From: Isoetes taiwanensis
Lineage: Eukaryota > Streptophyta > Lycopodiopsida > Isoetales > Isoetaceae
DNA length: 64,000 nucleotides
Direction: 5' to 3'
Assembly (NCBI GenBank): GCA_021234155.1
Contig: JAJEKV010000046.1
Location: 9,987,012 to 10,051,011, forward strand
Shown one piece after another: positions 1-11,850 of the stretch; position 1 is the stretch's first letter, and each line of letters opens with the position of its first letter. The position numbers and the translations under genes were made by a program. The notes below the pieces were generated by a model that saw nothing but the letters and a program-made list of their open reading frames with translations, was not told the origin of the DNA and searched no databases.

Positions 1-2256
1 CTATTACATTTTTTCATGCATATATCTTTATAGCGCCTTGGACTACGATAAGAGCATCGACATGAAAAGATTTGACAAAGAGGCCACAAGAAGACCATAA
101 AGACCAGCATAAAAAAAACCATGGAAAAGATTTCCCCCCAATTTTCTTTATCATTCGCATTTTCAATTTCATCTTCACTAATATCTGAGGATCCTCCAGG
201 AATGAATTCAAACATTTTATTTTTAGGAGAGACAGGAAGATTTAAAAGATTTTTGCATAAAAGATGGGGAAAGAGAAGAAACATGACCTGGATTGCTGTT
301 TTCCTCAGGTTGAGTTAGGTCTTCTTGCTGGACAACAGTAATTTCTTGAGTAGAATCAGCTGTCATATTCTTATCACTATCCAACCAATTATTGTCATAT
401 TCCAGGCCAGTTGCATCCCTTTCTGGAGTATCTTGTACAATGCAAAGATGTCACCTTGAAGCAATATCAAAGGCAATATTTGAAGGTTGGAGGGGAGGAT
501 CGGGGCTGGTGAAAGATCAATAATTGGTGATTGTATAGGGTTCAACTTGCCTTCACATGGTTTGCTCAACAAAACTTTCAAATCAAGTTCAGGGTTAAGG
601 TTAGCTAATACCTGGAATTGGTTAGAGTTACCAATTACGTGATCAGCAGCCATCTGAGATTCTTGAACAGGACTTGATTCAGCAACATTCCTTGGGAGAA
701 TAATATGATTGTTCTCCATTGATATAGCAGGAATAGGTGCTGGAACAACCTCCACCAGAGTATCTTTGGGGTCAATCATAGACTGTTCATTTTCCAGCCT
801 ATTTTGTTTCAGAGATTTACCATGCTTATTTTTCTTGTTTAATGGACCATTCTTAACCATGTAGGAGTTGAGAATATCAGCATTCTCCTTGCTCTTGGCA
901 GAAAACTTAGCATCCATAATAATTTTGTTCAATGTGTCATGTAGATTACTGACTTTTGACAAGCTGTTATCCTTTTCAGTGATTTTGGCTGAATTTTCAT
1001 GGTTTTGCAACACATTGACTTGCTGAGCTTTACCATTCCTAGAGGTGTACACAAAATCACCTCTAGTCTTTCCCTTATTAGATGATACCCCATTCTTACA
1101 TTCTGCTTCTCTTAACTGCTTTCTCCTTTGAATTCTTTTGTAGCTGCCATTAACTTTAGTCCACTGAAAATTGCTATCTTTGGAGATAATGCATGGATCA
1201 CCAAGGTCAAGATCTTGATGATCAATAACTGATCCTTTTGAATTTTGCATAATCTGCTGACTGTTAACCTCATTACTGATATTGACTTTTTGGTTGACCT
1301 GCTCATTAACTCGACAGTTATCAGATAACTTTATAGCAGCATTTAAATTCTGCTCACAAGTAGCTGATAAATCCTTGCAGGAATCATACTAAAAGTGTCT
1401 AACCTTACAATTTTGGCACTGAGGTGGCAAGCCTGACCATCTCAAATCCAGAGAGGCTTCTTTCCCAAAAACATCTTGAAAGGGAATGTGGAGGGGAATG
1501 TCTTTGGAAATATCAATCTGGACAATGGAGCGGGGTGGTCTATAGGGGGAGAATTCAGTGCAAATATAAGAACCAATTGAGTCAAATAAGAGTTTAAGAC
1601 AATCTTCATTCCAGTATATTGGGTTTAGACCATGAAGGGTGGTAGAAGCAACACAAAGATTGTCCAAATTGGCTACTTCAAATTTGGGATCCCATTTAAG
1701 AAAGGTAAGTTGGAAGGATTCGAAAGCCATGGGACCATGATTTAGTAGAAAATTGGCAGATCTTTTACTGCCACATTCAATCATAATATATGGAAAGTGA
1801 AGCCAGTAAACAACATTTATAAGCATACCCTTCTGAAGGTTCAGGCAGAAAGACCAAAGCTTGTCTAATTTAATCCCATGCTTATTTGTTTTAACAATTA
1901 CAGCAGAGTCATGGAATGAGTTTAATTTTGCATGAACAGAAGGGAGATCTAAGGAAATACCATTGAAAGTAGCCTTCTTTCTGGCACTGAACGGACCCTT
2001 GAAAGGGCGGATATCTCCTAGGATCTTGTCCATAGTAGCATCTGAAGACATTGGTTGATCCGATCTTTTGTCCCCATAAGCAATAGGAATTTGGAGGACG
2101 GGGTCAATGCTTGGCAGTCGGCCTAAGAAATCCGGATCCTTGGAAAGATTATCCCAGCATGGGACTCTAAAAGATAACGGATCCATTGAAGACTGCCCAA
2201 TGCATGAGTTAGCAAAATTACCAAAGAAAATGAAATTTTTAGGATTTTCATGAAGT
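1..2256 (-). pseudogene. LINE (L1-type) ORF1 remnant, DUF4283/zinc-knuckle class
   Basis: Two minus-strand reading frames (about 2270-1389 and 1250-363) read as one degenerate ORF1 of a plant L1-type retrotransposon, the nucleic-acid-binding protein of its RNP. The first frame has the look of plant LINE ORF1 and ends at a partial zinc knuckle (LPPQCQNCKVRHF). The second is the hydrophilic Lys/Asn/Ser-rich tail that normally follows the knuckle. A stop separates them, and further frameshifts near 450 and 240 carry the tail into other frames (for example DKNMTADSTQEITVVQQ), so the gene is dead. The element would continue to its ORF2 beyond position 1. Its 5' end is fused to 25S rRNA near 2256. 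I infer the family from composition and domain order, not from a search. Confidence 0.65.
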
Positions 2257-3330
2257 GAGTTGTTACACACTCCTTAGCGGATTTTGACTTCCATGACCAC
2301 CGTCCTGCTGTCTTAATCAATCAACACCCTTTGTGGGATCTAGGTTAGCGCGCACTTAAGCCCCGTAACCCGGCTTTCGGTTCATCCCGGATCGCCAATT
2401 CTGCTTACCAAAAATGGCCCACTTGGAACTCCAATTCCAGGGCCGGGGTTCAATATAGCAACCCGGCACCTTACCTATTTAAATTTTGAGAATAGGTCGA
2501 GAGTTTCTTCCCCGATGCCTCTAATCATTCGCTTTACCCGATAGAACTTTGAATGAGCTCCAGCTATCCCGAGGAAAACTTAGGAGAGAACCAGCTACTA
2601 GATGGTTCGATTAGTTTTTCGCCCCTATACCCAAGTCTGACGAACGATTTGCACGTCAGTATCGCTACAAGCCTCCACCAGAGTTTCCTCTGGCTTCCTC
2701 CTGCTCAGGCATAGTTCACCATCTTTCAGGTCCCAACAGGCGTGCTCATACTCAAACCTTTCACAGAAGATCATGGTCGGCACATGGTGCACCCGACAAC
2801 AAGGCTCCCACACATTAGTTTCCTTTCGCCAAGACGGATTTTGAATCCACCAACTCACACGTATGTTAGACTCCTTGGTCCGTGTTTCAAGACGAGTCGA
2901 ATGGAAAGCCTCACAAGCCAATGTCAGGAGCGCATAGGTGCATGGTAGCCCGCCAATATGGCATGTGTCCCAGGCCCAAGCCCACCTACGTCATCATCGG
3001 GTCACATGGTCCCTCTTTATCCTGCAGACGGAGCCAACGTTGGCCGGCACCCCGAGTTGACCGGGCAAACCAGCCGAGGCCGTTCCACACCCAACCAGAG
3101 CACACCAACAACCTCCATTCGCTTTCCTCCCAGCAATTTCAAGCACTTTTTAACTCTCTTTTCAAAGTCCTTTTCACCTTTCCCTCGTGGTACTTGTTTG
3201 CTATCGATCTCTTGCCAATATTCAGCTTTGGATGGAATTTACCACCCACTTAAGGCTGCATCGACTCGTGGAGAGCGTCTCGTGGAGCAACAGGGTCCGG
3301 GCCTGATGGGGTTCTCACCCTCTTAGGCAT
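2256..3330 (-). rRNA. Degenerate 25S rRNA fragment (5' part of the large-subunit rRNA)
   Basis: The reverse complement reads as nuclear plant 25S rRNA, from the region with AGAGAGTTAAAAAGTGCTTG (near 3150) through GTGAACTATGCCTGAGC and GCAAATCGTTCGTCAGAC to GTGTAACAACTCAC near 2260. It covers about 1.07 kb of the 5' half of the molecule. Many substitutions and small indels relative to what I know of the plant consensus, plus loss of both ends, make it a pseudogene rather than a working rDNA unit. No 5.8S or 18S sequence adjoins it. At its 3' side it joins LINE ORF1 sequence in the same sense. Confidence 0.9.
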
Positions 3331-4330
3331 CCACTTCCATCATGACTGTCAAAAGAATCCCTCTAGTGATAAACTTGCTATACTATTTGACCTCCACCAT
3401 AGAGTATAGGGCTTCTGCTGCAGAGGGTGTACCCCAAAGAAGTGGTACTGATCATTAATAACTTTTCATCAGGCGACCTGATCCTTTCTTTGCAGTTGCT
3501 ACAACCTGTTTTGAACATGTAAAACACCTCATATGCAAAGAAAAAATATTAATCTACTTAAGCAGAATGAAGGTGATAATTTCAACATGTCCTCCTTGCT
3601 CAATCAGAGTGTCCCGATAAAATCTAAAGACACATAGCCTGCATCTTATATTCAGTTCCTGGATGACGTGCCCTACTCAAATAAGTAAGCATGAAAATCC
3701 TAAAAATAGAAGAAATTGAACAAAACATCAAACTTTAACAGAACTTAACCCTAATGGCTATTTGAAGGATCTTCAATCCTTATGAAGAAAGCAGACTTGC
3801 ATACTTATGAAGGAGTGTGCAAAGCCAAGCACAAAAGGAAAGTGGAGACAATTTTTTTTGGCACAACCACAGAGATACTGGTGCAGAAATTAAATTTCTC
3901 AACTGATTCCAGAAGAGCTTAGCAATTAATTGAATGGAAAACCAACTGAGGAAACAAACATTAGACTAACAAAATCAAACGTGGATGCATCAAAGTCTTA
4001 AGTAACCAGCAACAACTGTAAATAGGCACTTGGATTGAGAAATGAATGTAGATTTTTATGGCACACAGTCTTGCCATTGATAGCACAAAATACAACAACA
4101 GATGCAATGATGAAATAAATAAATAAATTAATTAAATTGATTATTAAGAGTAGAGAAAATAGAATAGAGTTTTTATCGTTCATGGGGACAAGTTGGCCTA
4201 TGGAACCCAAACAAGAGGCGCAATAAGCATATTACTGTCCAAGTTAAAAAAACTCCCTCCCCACCCCAAAGGATTGTTTGGGGAAGAAACTGTGACATGC
4301 CATAGGTTTGCTGTCAAACTGTACAAATAC
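3331..4330. other. Unannotated stretch, no gene seen
   Basis: This is AT-rich sequence between the rRNA fragment and the LINE tail. It holds a short AAAT run near 4113-4130. No reading frame with recognisable protein character was found on either strand. Confidence 0.5.
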
Positions 4331-4332
4331 AA

Positions 4333-4463
4333 CAAATACAAATACAAATACAAATACAAATACAAATACAAATACAAATACAAATACAAATACAAATACA
4401 AATACAAATACAAATACAAATACAAATACAAATACAAATACAAATACAAATACAAATACAAAT
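4333..4463 (-). repeat. (AAATAC)n hexanucleotide array forming a LINE 3' tail
   Basis: About 22 nearly perfect copies of a 6-bp unit, AAATAC on + and GTATTT on -. On the minus strand it begins about 40 bp after the stop of the truncated LINE reading frame, so I read it as the expanded 3' tail of that element. The long shadow reading frames here (poly YKYK, poly TNTN, poly YLYL, poly FVFV) are translations of the microsatellite and are not genes. Confidence 0.85.
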
Positions 4464-4504
4464 ATATATCGAGGGGCAAAAATATGTACATGTATCACGT
4501 AAGT

Positions 4505-4850
4505 GCCTGAGGACAGAGCTGATCTTGGCGATCCATGATCTCTTGAAGGTATGATCTCAACCTCCATACCGATCTCGTGCTCAGCATCTCATGCAGGAGC
4601 TGGCCAGGACGGACCAGCTCAACATAGCGTATCCGAATATCATCATATGCCGGACAACTCTGAAGGATGTGGCATTCGTCTTCCGCTGCTCCAACCTGGC
4701 AGCGTGGACAAAGCCTCTCCTGACGCGGCTCCCCAATCGATCTCCCCGTCTCAATCCAGAGATGGTGTGCACCTGTGCGGATAGAATCCCTGTGTGCGGT
4801 ATTTAATATCGTGAGGTCTGTGATAAGGAATGCCCATCATCTAGAGTGTG
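4505..4850 (-). pseudogene. 5'-truncated LINE, C-terminal end of ORF2 (reverse transcriptase polyprotein)
   Basis: One minus-strand frame, different from the longest frames here, reads through a Cys/His signature typical of the C-terminus of non-LTR ORF2: LCPRCQVGAAEDECHILQSC, followed by PAYDDIRIRYVELVRP and a stop near 4508. It is preceded by a Trp/Glu-containing segment (GAHHLWIETGRSIGEPRQE). The same CxxC...EDECHxLxxCxxY...R layout occurs in the LINE fragment near 58.7 kb, so the two are related families. Homology stops near 4810-4850, a normal 5' truncation, and the element ends in the GTATTT tail. Confidence 0.7.
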
Positions 4851-4859
4851 CCCTTTTTC

Positions 4860-5895
4860 TCCTGGCAAAATAGACAATCCGAGATTTGTGTGACCTTGGG
4901 GTATGCACAACTCTGATATGTATAAGGGATACTACTTTGTGTTAGGGAGGTGGTTGTTGTTACTAGATTGCTCTAGCAAGAGGATGTTGTTCCTGATACT
5001 GGCTTATAGGCAGCAACAATTTTCTAAGCAACAGTTTTCTATTGTGAAGGGGAATCATTGATCCCCTTCCTTATCGGCTCGTAAGGACTTGCATTTCTGG
5101 CTTATAGTGACACAAATTTACAAAAGAAGAAGAAAGGCACATTTGGGAAGTATGAAAAATGTATCTTATTTTATTAGAAATAAGACTGCCAAGGCTTACA
5201 TGAGCTATGAGCAATGAAGAATTGATCCGCTTGCTAGTTTGCTATGTCGAGGACTGAAGGATTGATTTGCTTGCTAGTTTCCGATATCACTTCCATATAA
5301 AAATATGTCGCAAAATTTTCTGAAATTTTTTGATGCTTTAATGGGGTTCATTCATCTGAGGATAGTAGAAACATGGCTAGATAAAGGTTTCAGATTGAAT
5401 TGCATATTGAACTATGCAGAGATGGGCAGATGTAGAGAAATCTACTATAGATATGGAGCATGAATTGGCAGAGAAAAAAAGCAAATGGGTGATATTTTCA
5501 ATGGTTGGTGGAAAGGATCATGGTGCGTGGTGGGTCGTCAGATTTAATTGATTGCTACAAGCAGGTTCATGTGTGCTGCAGGGGCGATGCAAAGCAGATC
5601 TGAGGTATAATTGAGCAAAGAAACTGGTAGTTAAAAGCGCAGGCAACATTGCAAAACTTGATTTGGCAGTTACACATTGCAGCATAGCTAAAGAAATGAA
5701 GAGGAAGGCTGGTTGCTGCTGGAAGATGTTTTTGATACTTCCTTGCAAGTTAAACTGGTTAACTCTTGCCCACCGACCGATTGCATTAAAGATTGCAATA
5801 AAGTTGAGTCAATCCAATTGTTGCCCACCGTCCAATTGCAACAAGGTTATGATGCATAACTTTTAGAATATGCTCGTGTTAGAGAATATTTTGAT
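4860..5895. other. Unannotated stretch, no gene seen
   Basis: Unique-looking sequence with only short reading frames of no recognisable character. Two near-copies of a GCCCACCG-CAATTGCA segment lie at about 5770-5845. Confidence 0.4.
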
Positions 5896-5897
5896 GA

Positions 5898-6011
5898 TTA
5901 CTGTTGGTTTAGTGGCTAATCCATTGGGTTAGCAGTAAAGAGATCTTGTGTTCTCTAGGGGTCCGTCATACGTCCTCATGGACGCTGCCAATGTGGCATG
6001 ACGTAAAAGTA

Positions 6012-6066
<55 letters not shown>

Positions 6067-6092
6067 CCTACCTACCTACCCACCCACCCACC
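5898..6092 (+). mobile_element. SINE-like element with (CTAT)n/(CCTA)n/(CCCA)n tail
   Basis: A possible Pol III A box (TGGTTTAGTGG, 5905-5915) is followed about 35 bp later by a weak B-box candidate (TGTTCTCTAGG). The body ends in GCCAATGTGGCATGACGTAA, then a tetranucleotide tail from about 6013 that drifts from CTAT to CCTA to CCCA. The same terminal motif plus CTAT tail recurs at 9283, which supports a real 3' terminus. The head assignment is weak; the shared 3' end is the firm part. Confidence 0.4.
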
Positions 6093-6129
6093 CACCCAAA
6101 TTCTTTTTTTTTTATTTCTTCTTCAAAAG

Positions 6130-7560
6130 AAATTCATCCGTCCACCATCTTTTGATTTTTCTTCTTTCAATTGTATTTGAAGCAGGCGAAGGTTTCTTTT
6201 TTTTCTATTTCTCCAACTTCTTCTTTGCAGATTGATGCACGCAAGCTTTGTCTGGGGGCCCAATCTCTGTTCATTGGCCAGCAGTTACTTGGGCTAGTGA
6301 GCAAATTGACGGTAGCTTTCTACCTTTTGCCCCTTGCTCATCAATTTTTTTTCCCTCCAATCTATGCCAATAGTTTTTTGTGCATTTTTTACTAGGAAAA
6401 ATGAATTTGCAAACTTTTGGAGAAAAGGGCAATGGTGTATGGAATGAATTAGAATAGGATATGAGCAATATTTATGGTTATAATGAAGGCAGAATGGCCT
6501 TGGGATATAATAAATCAGGCCTTTTGCACTATAATATCATATCAAAAGTTCAAATCATGCAAATTACCATTGAATATGAAGGGTCCTCCAATCTTTGACT
6601 TTGGGGTAAAAAGCGATCTTTTGGTCTTCAAAATTTGACTTCACGTCTACAAGTGTTGATTAAAAGCTTTGGTGATCAATACTCCTTCAAGAAATGCATA
6701 GATGATCTCAAACCAATGTCATCCTTTGGCTCGTCATACAAATATGTCTTCTAGAAGTGACCAAGTTAGATGTCTTCAAATTTCTTGTTCTACAAGCTTT
6801 CATGCAAATGTATGAGTGATCAATATGTAAAGCATGTGTAGGACTCTTCTATGCTACAATTTTGCTGCAGTAGACCCTCAGAATAAAAGCAAGTCTCTGA
6901 TGATCTGTTGCATCTGCAGGGCTTCATTGATTGACAGAATCCACGAAATCCATCAATCTTTATAGCTTTTGCCGAAGTTTTGGAGTATTCAGGATCATTC
7001 CGAGCTGTTTGGAAAGTATAGATCCAAAAAAGGCCTTTTGAATAGCCACTTTCATTAGTTCCTTCTAAATTTTAGACCTTTGAACATGGTGGTGTCATAG
7101 TAATATATGAGCCCTTTTAGTTTTTTTATTCTTCTATCTATATTGCCATGCAGATTAAAAAAAAAACAAATCCTTAGCAAGTTTGAACCTAACAGTTCAT
7201 TTTTGGAGAATGTTGTATGTGCCACAAATTTGTCAACCATTTTTTCTTCTACCGAAATACCAAAAGCTCCATCGCCTATAAGGTTTTGGAATATAAAATA
7301 CCGATAATCCTCCCTATACGGGCTCGCCTAAGGTTTCAGATTTTTAGGTACGAAGGCTCGAACCTCTACCAAAATAATTCAATATTTTAATAACAATGCT
7401 CTTACCAATGCAACAAGCAATCTAACATGCATATTTTTTCTATTGAATTTATGTTAATATCTCTTGTTAAAAAAGGTTCCTGATATGCTCTCCATATAAA
7501 TCAAATTAAATCGAATTATACATGATGAATGGACTTGAAATAACAAATGTAAAAGTCTTT
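6130..7560. other. Unannotated stretch, no gene seen
   Basis: AT-rich sequence with short reading frames only. Nothing recognisable on either strand. Confidence 0.4.
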
Positions 7561-7564
7561 AATA

Positions 7565-7600
7565 CTAGTAATGGGTGCCCGGCATTGCCAGGCATAAGTA
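7565..7600 (-). mobile_element. Helitron-type 3' terminus (hairpin plus CTAG)
   Basis: On the minus strand an 8-bp stem with a 3-nt loop (TGCCTGGCAATGCCGGGCA, one mismatch) is followed by a few bases and then CTAG-T. This is the layout of plant Helitron 3' ends: a GC-rich hairpin shortly before CTRR, inserted ahead of a T. A second, perfect copy lies at 22,302-22,331. The element body would extend rightward. I could not identify its 5' TC end with confidence. Confidence 0.45.
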
Positions 7601-7987
7601 CATTCATCCATGAACTACGATGTGCTACATTGATATATGGCAATGTAAGTGTTCGTTCAGTTCGATTGTCCGAATATCAATTGAAATAAGATTTTGTTCA
7701 TATAATTGAGCTTATGAATAGATCATGTTAGCTATAGTTAGAGGATTTTGGCTACTTGGAGCATAATGATATAAGGGAGGTGACTTAGGGAAGATAACAA
7801 GGGAAAACCCTAGGCGTTGCTGCTGGCACCATGTAAGGACTGCCTTGTGCATTTTCTGTTGTTTCTCCCTAGTTCGGTGTCAGATTCAGGTTTTTGTTGC
7901 ATTGGAGACCTGTTCTGAGGGCTTTCTGAAGGTGTACAACGTCAACACCTTTGCTGCTGATTTCAATTCCGGATTTAGCCATTTCCT

Positions 7988-8597
7988 ATGTCGACCATGA
8001 TGGCTTCCTCGTCTAGAATACATTCACAAGCTTTTGCTTCAAGCTCTGGCCGAAGTCTGATAATCTGTGATAATCCTTTGGCTATCCAGTCAGACCTTGA
8101 TCAAGTTGTTGGTGCTCTAGATTTTTCTCCTTCTGATTTTCCTAAATTGCCATCTAAAATAAATACTTCTGGACCTGCTGCTCCACCTCTTGCAAATCCT
8201 CGCCCGTTGGCATGGAAGCCTTCCACATCTGGTGAGGGTATATCCCGAATGCGCTTTAGTGAGTGGATCAAGAAGGACGTCTCTTCTACAGTGGCGACAT
8301 CTTGCATTTCCAGTGCTATTGACCTTATGACCCAGGATAACAAGAAAGATTTTAGTAATCTTCTAGGGGTGCTTAAGGCAAGACATGTATTTCTCTCCCA
8401 TGTGGTCGTGCTTTACCTGACTGTGTTGTTGTTAAAAGTGACCCTCTGTTTTTCAAAATTTGGATTGCAGCTTCTTAACGGTCCTCAACTCGCCTTGCTC
8501 TTTCTCCATCTTGCCATGTTTGACAACTTTCGAGTCCAAAGAGATTGGCATGTGCCAATCCCCGTCACACCTCCAGCTTCATCTGTTGATCCCCCCC
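7988..8597 (+). pseudogene. Probable 5' part of a LINE ORF1-like frame
   Basis: An open frame starts ATG-TCG-ACC at 7988, rich in Ser/Pro/Ala, with a segment DFSPSDFPKLPSKINTSGPA then WIKKDVSSTV that resembles the N-terminal region of plant LINE ORF1/gag-like proteins. After about residue 115 the composition turns hydrophobic and unconvincing, so the true frame probably shifts there. It is interrupted at 8598 by the poly(T) end of an oppositely oriented LINE. No conserved domain can be named with certainty; an ordinary host exon is a possible alternative. Confidence 0.35.
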
Positions 8598-9282
8598 TTT
8601 TTTTTTTCCGCAGGCAAGATGTTTAGATTTTATTAATGAGAAAACCAGTACAAGACCTTATAACCTTATTTCAGGCTCCACAATAGGCCAGATAAAAAGA
8701 ATTCCATATGCCCATGGTCGCCAAATAGGAAGTATTTACAAAGGAAACCCAGATGTAGATCTAGGAAGTACCAGTGCCATAGAAGACCAGATTAAGGTGA
8801 GATCCGATAACAACATAGAGACAACACCACAATGCGCTTCGGATCCGAAAACATAGGCAAAAAAGAACAAGCAATAGAGAACTTCTTCCCACGCATTAAC
8901 TCGGCCTTGATCTGCAGAGTCTTATAAGGGTACTACAAGGAGAATAGTCAAATCCTCACCATTTTCCCATTATAGAGACGTCCATCAGAGCCTCCCCAAA
9001 AGGGTAGTCCATTACTCCACATTTCATTCAGTCCACCTGTCTGGGTTCTGTCTCTATCATACTCTACTACAGGTGTGATAGCCCTCAGTTCTCCCGTACC
9101 TCAAGCCTCCTGGACCTCTTCCCTTTTAATGATTTCCCTGTCAACGACCACTTCCAGAGTCTACACCTCCTCCTAGTTGGGATAGGAGAGGGCAACACAA
9201 GGGAGGCGCACTACCAAGACTCACATTATGAGATAGATATCTGCCATGGACGAACTAGAGAAGAACCAAATGCTGATACTAC
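8598..9282 (-). mobile_element. LINE 3' region with poly(A) tail
   Basis: The minus strand ends in TCATTAATAAAATCTAAACA then a short linker and A10 (T10 on + at 8600-8610), as in plant L1 3' UTRs. The preceding text (TTTGTAAATACTTCC and GGTCTTGTACTGG) has the same character. No ORF2 coding remains, so it is a 5'-truncated copy inserted into the 7988 frame. On the minus strand a G run follows the tail, as it also does at 54.9 kb. Confidence 0.5.
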
Positions 9283-9326
9283 CAATGTGGCATGACGTAA
9301 AAATACTATCTATCTATCTATCTATT
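9283..9326 (+). repeat. SINE 3'-end fragment with (CTAT)n tail
   Basis: CCAATGTGGCATGACGTAAA followed by a short CTAT array is nearly identical to the terminus at 5991-6030. Only the 3' end is recognisable; the body is missing or too diverged. Confidence 0.5.
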
Positions 9327-9329
9327 TTG

Positions 9330-10795
9330 ATTCCGGTAACAATTTTTTTATGAGACAAACTTCAATTATCGGTGGAAGACAAGGATTCTTTGATCTGCAA
9401 ATGTAGATTTCTTTGGTAACCCCTGTAAGAAGGTTGACTATGTGAAGTCATCCAAATGTAAGATAGTTGACAAGGCCGTCTTATTTGATAGTAACACTAC
9501 GAATGATTGTATTTTTATTTTTCTCTCTACCTCTTACGTCAAACTCCTCGATCATCAAAGATTGAAGCATCCACAAAAGGAGCACACAATAAAAATTGTA
9601 TATTTGCTTCTCGAGGTTGAATTGTAACCACTTCTCGATTTTTCATGAAAGTTTTGTTGCTTGCCATATGCATGCTAGGTTTTCCCTACTAGAAGGGTGA
9701 GATCTTGGTGCTTAATCAAATTTAACCAATGTTGATAAATTTTATTCTTTTGAAGCTTAAAATTTATCGTTTTAAAGAATTTGTTGTCTATGTAAAGTAT
9801 GAATCTGAACCCATTTATAACCAAATGTAAATTCATTTTGCGAGTGTCCCATCAAATTCTATTTTTTTAGTCTATGTTTATGGTTGAAGAAAGTGTTATG
9901 AAATGCTCAACTAGCATCTTAAGTTGTCATTTATCCTACTAAATGTTTATTTATATAGGAGGTGCTTTTTGAATATGCACTCTCACACCACTATGATCCA
10001 TCATTTCCTAAGATTTTTGAGCACGCACCATACGCTAAGATTGTTGAGCGAGCAATTCAAGCAGTTCTCATGAAACTGGAACAAATGGAACTAGTATTGT
10101 CAAATGTTGAATTACACATCTTAAAGTTAGCCATTTATCCTTGTGCTAAGTTTATATGCATTGTTTTTATGCAATAAACATTCCCACTCTATTATGTTAT
10201 TGTGTTCTCACTATAAACTAGGATTCTGAGCAAGCAATTCAATGCAATCCTCATGAGAAATGATAATCCAGCATTGTTATTCATACACTCATTTAAATTG
10301 CCTTCTCACTACCCACATAATGACGGAAATTATATCATTACCAAACACATGGTAAATCCACCATTATTATCTACAGTAACCCAAGTTTTATAAACCCAAC
10401 ATCATAATCTACATCATATTTCCATAGCTCTTCATACGTGTGCACTCGTGACTGATTTGAGCTATGGAGCTCATGACCATAGATACATACAATTTCTCCA
10501 TAGTTTAATTAACTCTGCAAATTAATCAAACGTGCTTTTGACTAGTTTTTCTTTTTCCTTTTTTTCTTTTTCTTTGGGAGGGGGGATGGGGCTTTAAATA
10601 TAGTACGAATTATGACGTCAACATCTAATAATAGCCATGTTAGTTTATTATTACTAGCTTACTTTAGTACTCATTTGAAAACTTCACACAATGCACGTGC
10701 AAAAATTAACTACCATTTGTTGCTTGGAGTCGCCTGTCCAGCTGTAGGTCTTTTGGCATAATGGTAACCTCTTTGCATGAATAGCACAGACCTCT
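9330..10795. other. Unannotated stretch, no gene seen
   Basis: AT-rich. A partly repeated phrase (GAGC-AAGCAATTCAA-GC-TCTCATGA) occurs near 10,045 and 10,225. No coding signal was recognised on either strand. Confidence 0.4.
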
Positions 10796-11140
10796 TCAAA
10801 TGTGGATCTGGAAGATTAACTTGGGAATCAAGAGCTTTGTACTCTTCTGATACTTCCCGATTTCCCTTAATGCGACTACCCCGTGCTTGAATTTGTAAGG
10901 CTTCTTCTTCGTTATCGACAGTCGGGGGTCTCTAAAATCTTCTTCTACATCGTCTAATTCATGTTCTTGGTTGCTGTCGTGTTGGCATGCTGCAATTGCC
11001 AACTGACGCGATGTCACAAATGGAAGCTCTTTGTTGGTGTACCTCGTCATCATCCCTTTCATATTTCTTCCAAAACATACAAAATAGAAATGGTGTCGTC
11101 TAAATTTGATGGCGTGCACTCTGGTGATGACACGTGGCAC
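10796..11140 (-). pseudogene. Histone H3-like (possibly CENH3-like) gene fragment, copy 1
   Basis: The minus-strand frame ends with a clear histone H3 segment at 10,912-10,809: [20 protein letters not shown] followed by [14 protein letters not shown]. This corresponds to the canonical H3 stretch from KKPHR through LPFQ, the end of the tail and the alphaN helix. It stops three residues later, so the histone fold is missing. Upstream is an acidic unrelated tail ([15 protein letters not shown]) rather than the ARTKQ tail of canonical H3. The divergent tail and the LLIP variant at the start of the core recall centromeric H3, but that is inference from a short segment. Parts of this frame are repeated at 11,850-12,018. 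Confidence 0.65.
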
Positions 11141-11149
11141 TTCCCTACA

Positions 11150-11850
11150 ACGCGGAATGGAAGTCGGGTGGACCCATTCCGCGTAATTGGCTGGGCAGGT
11201 TAATTTTTAGGATATTGCTTAGGGTTCTGCTTAGGGTTCTTTGCCGCATTTTTTTTTTCAAGGTTGTTCTTCGATCTATGCTAAAAGATCTCTGCAAATG
11301 CGAACTTCAGGGCTGTTCTCTGTTAAATGCAAACTTCGATCTCTCCTAAAAGATCTCTTCAAGGTTGTTCTTCGATCTCTGCAAATGCGAGCTTCGCACC
11401 GGTTCTTCTTCGAGCTTTGCAAGCAAGATCTTCGAGCAGTTCTCCTTCGAGCTCTGCAATCAGTTCTTCAAGCAGATGCGAGCTCAATAGTTATGGAGCT
11501 CTGCAGTTCTTTGCACTCTAGTATTTTTTGTTGCTTCCGTTGTTGTTTGCTATGCAGGGCATGTAACATAGCAAGCCAGAGATAGAGACTCGGCCGAAAA
11601 ACTCTGCTTTTAAAAAATCTCCCAAATCTTGCTCAGAAATCTTCCTCACCTGCAAAATGTTGCTTAAATCTTGTTGAAAAGCCTCTCAGAAACTCTGCAA
11701 TATCTTGCTGATCTTGTAAAACTCTGTTTTTGCCCCTTGAACCGACTCCCCCATTTCTATTTTATAGGGAAATAAAGGTTGGGACTCCATTCCCAGTTTT
11801 GCAGGTGGGGTCCCGCACGGCGTTAGCCGGGAGCGGATCACCTGCAAAAC
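11150..11850. other. Region of short inverted and direct repeats, no gene
   Basis: An ACGTGGCACTTCCCTACAA segment with a small hairpin (GCGGAATGG...CCCATTCCGC) starts the stretch, and a related block recurs near 12,450-12,510. Repeated CGATCTCTGCAAATGCGAGC-like phrases lie at 11,270-11,470. A perfect 12-bp inverted repeat, GTTTTGCAGGTG (11,796-11,807) and CACCTGCAAAAC (11,839-11,850), abuts the second histone-like fragment. Confidence 0.45.

Noticed and set aside
2625-3326. Reading frames of 60-120 codons over the rRNA region
   Set aside because: The nucleotide sequence is clearly 25S rRNA; the frames are shadows without protein meaning.
4193-4567. Four long frames of repeating YKYK, TNTN, YLYL and FVFV residues
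   Set aside because: They are all translations of the (AAATAC)n microsatellite, open in every frame because the unit has no stop codon.
5946-6155. Frame of repeating SIYL residues
   Set aside because: It is a translation of the CTAT/CCTA/CCCA tetranucleotide tail.
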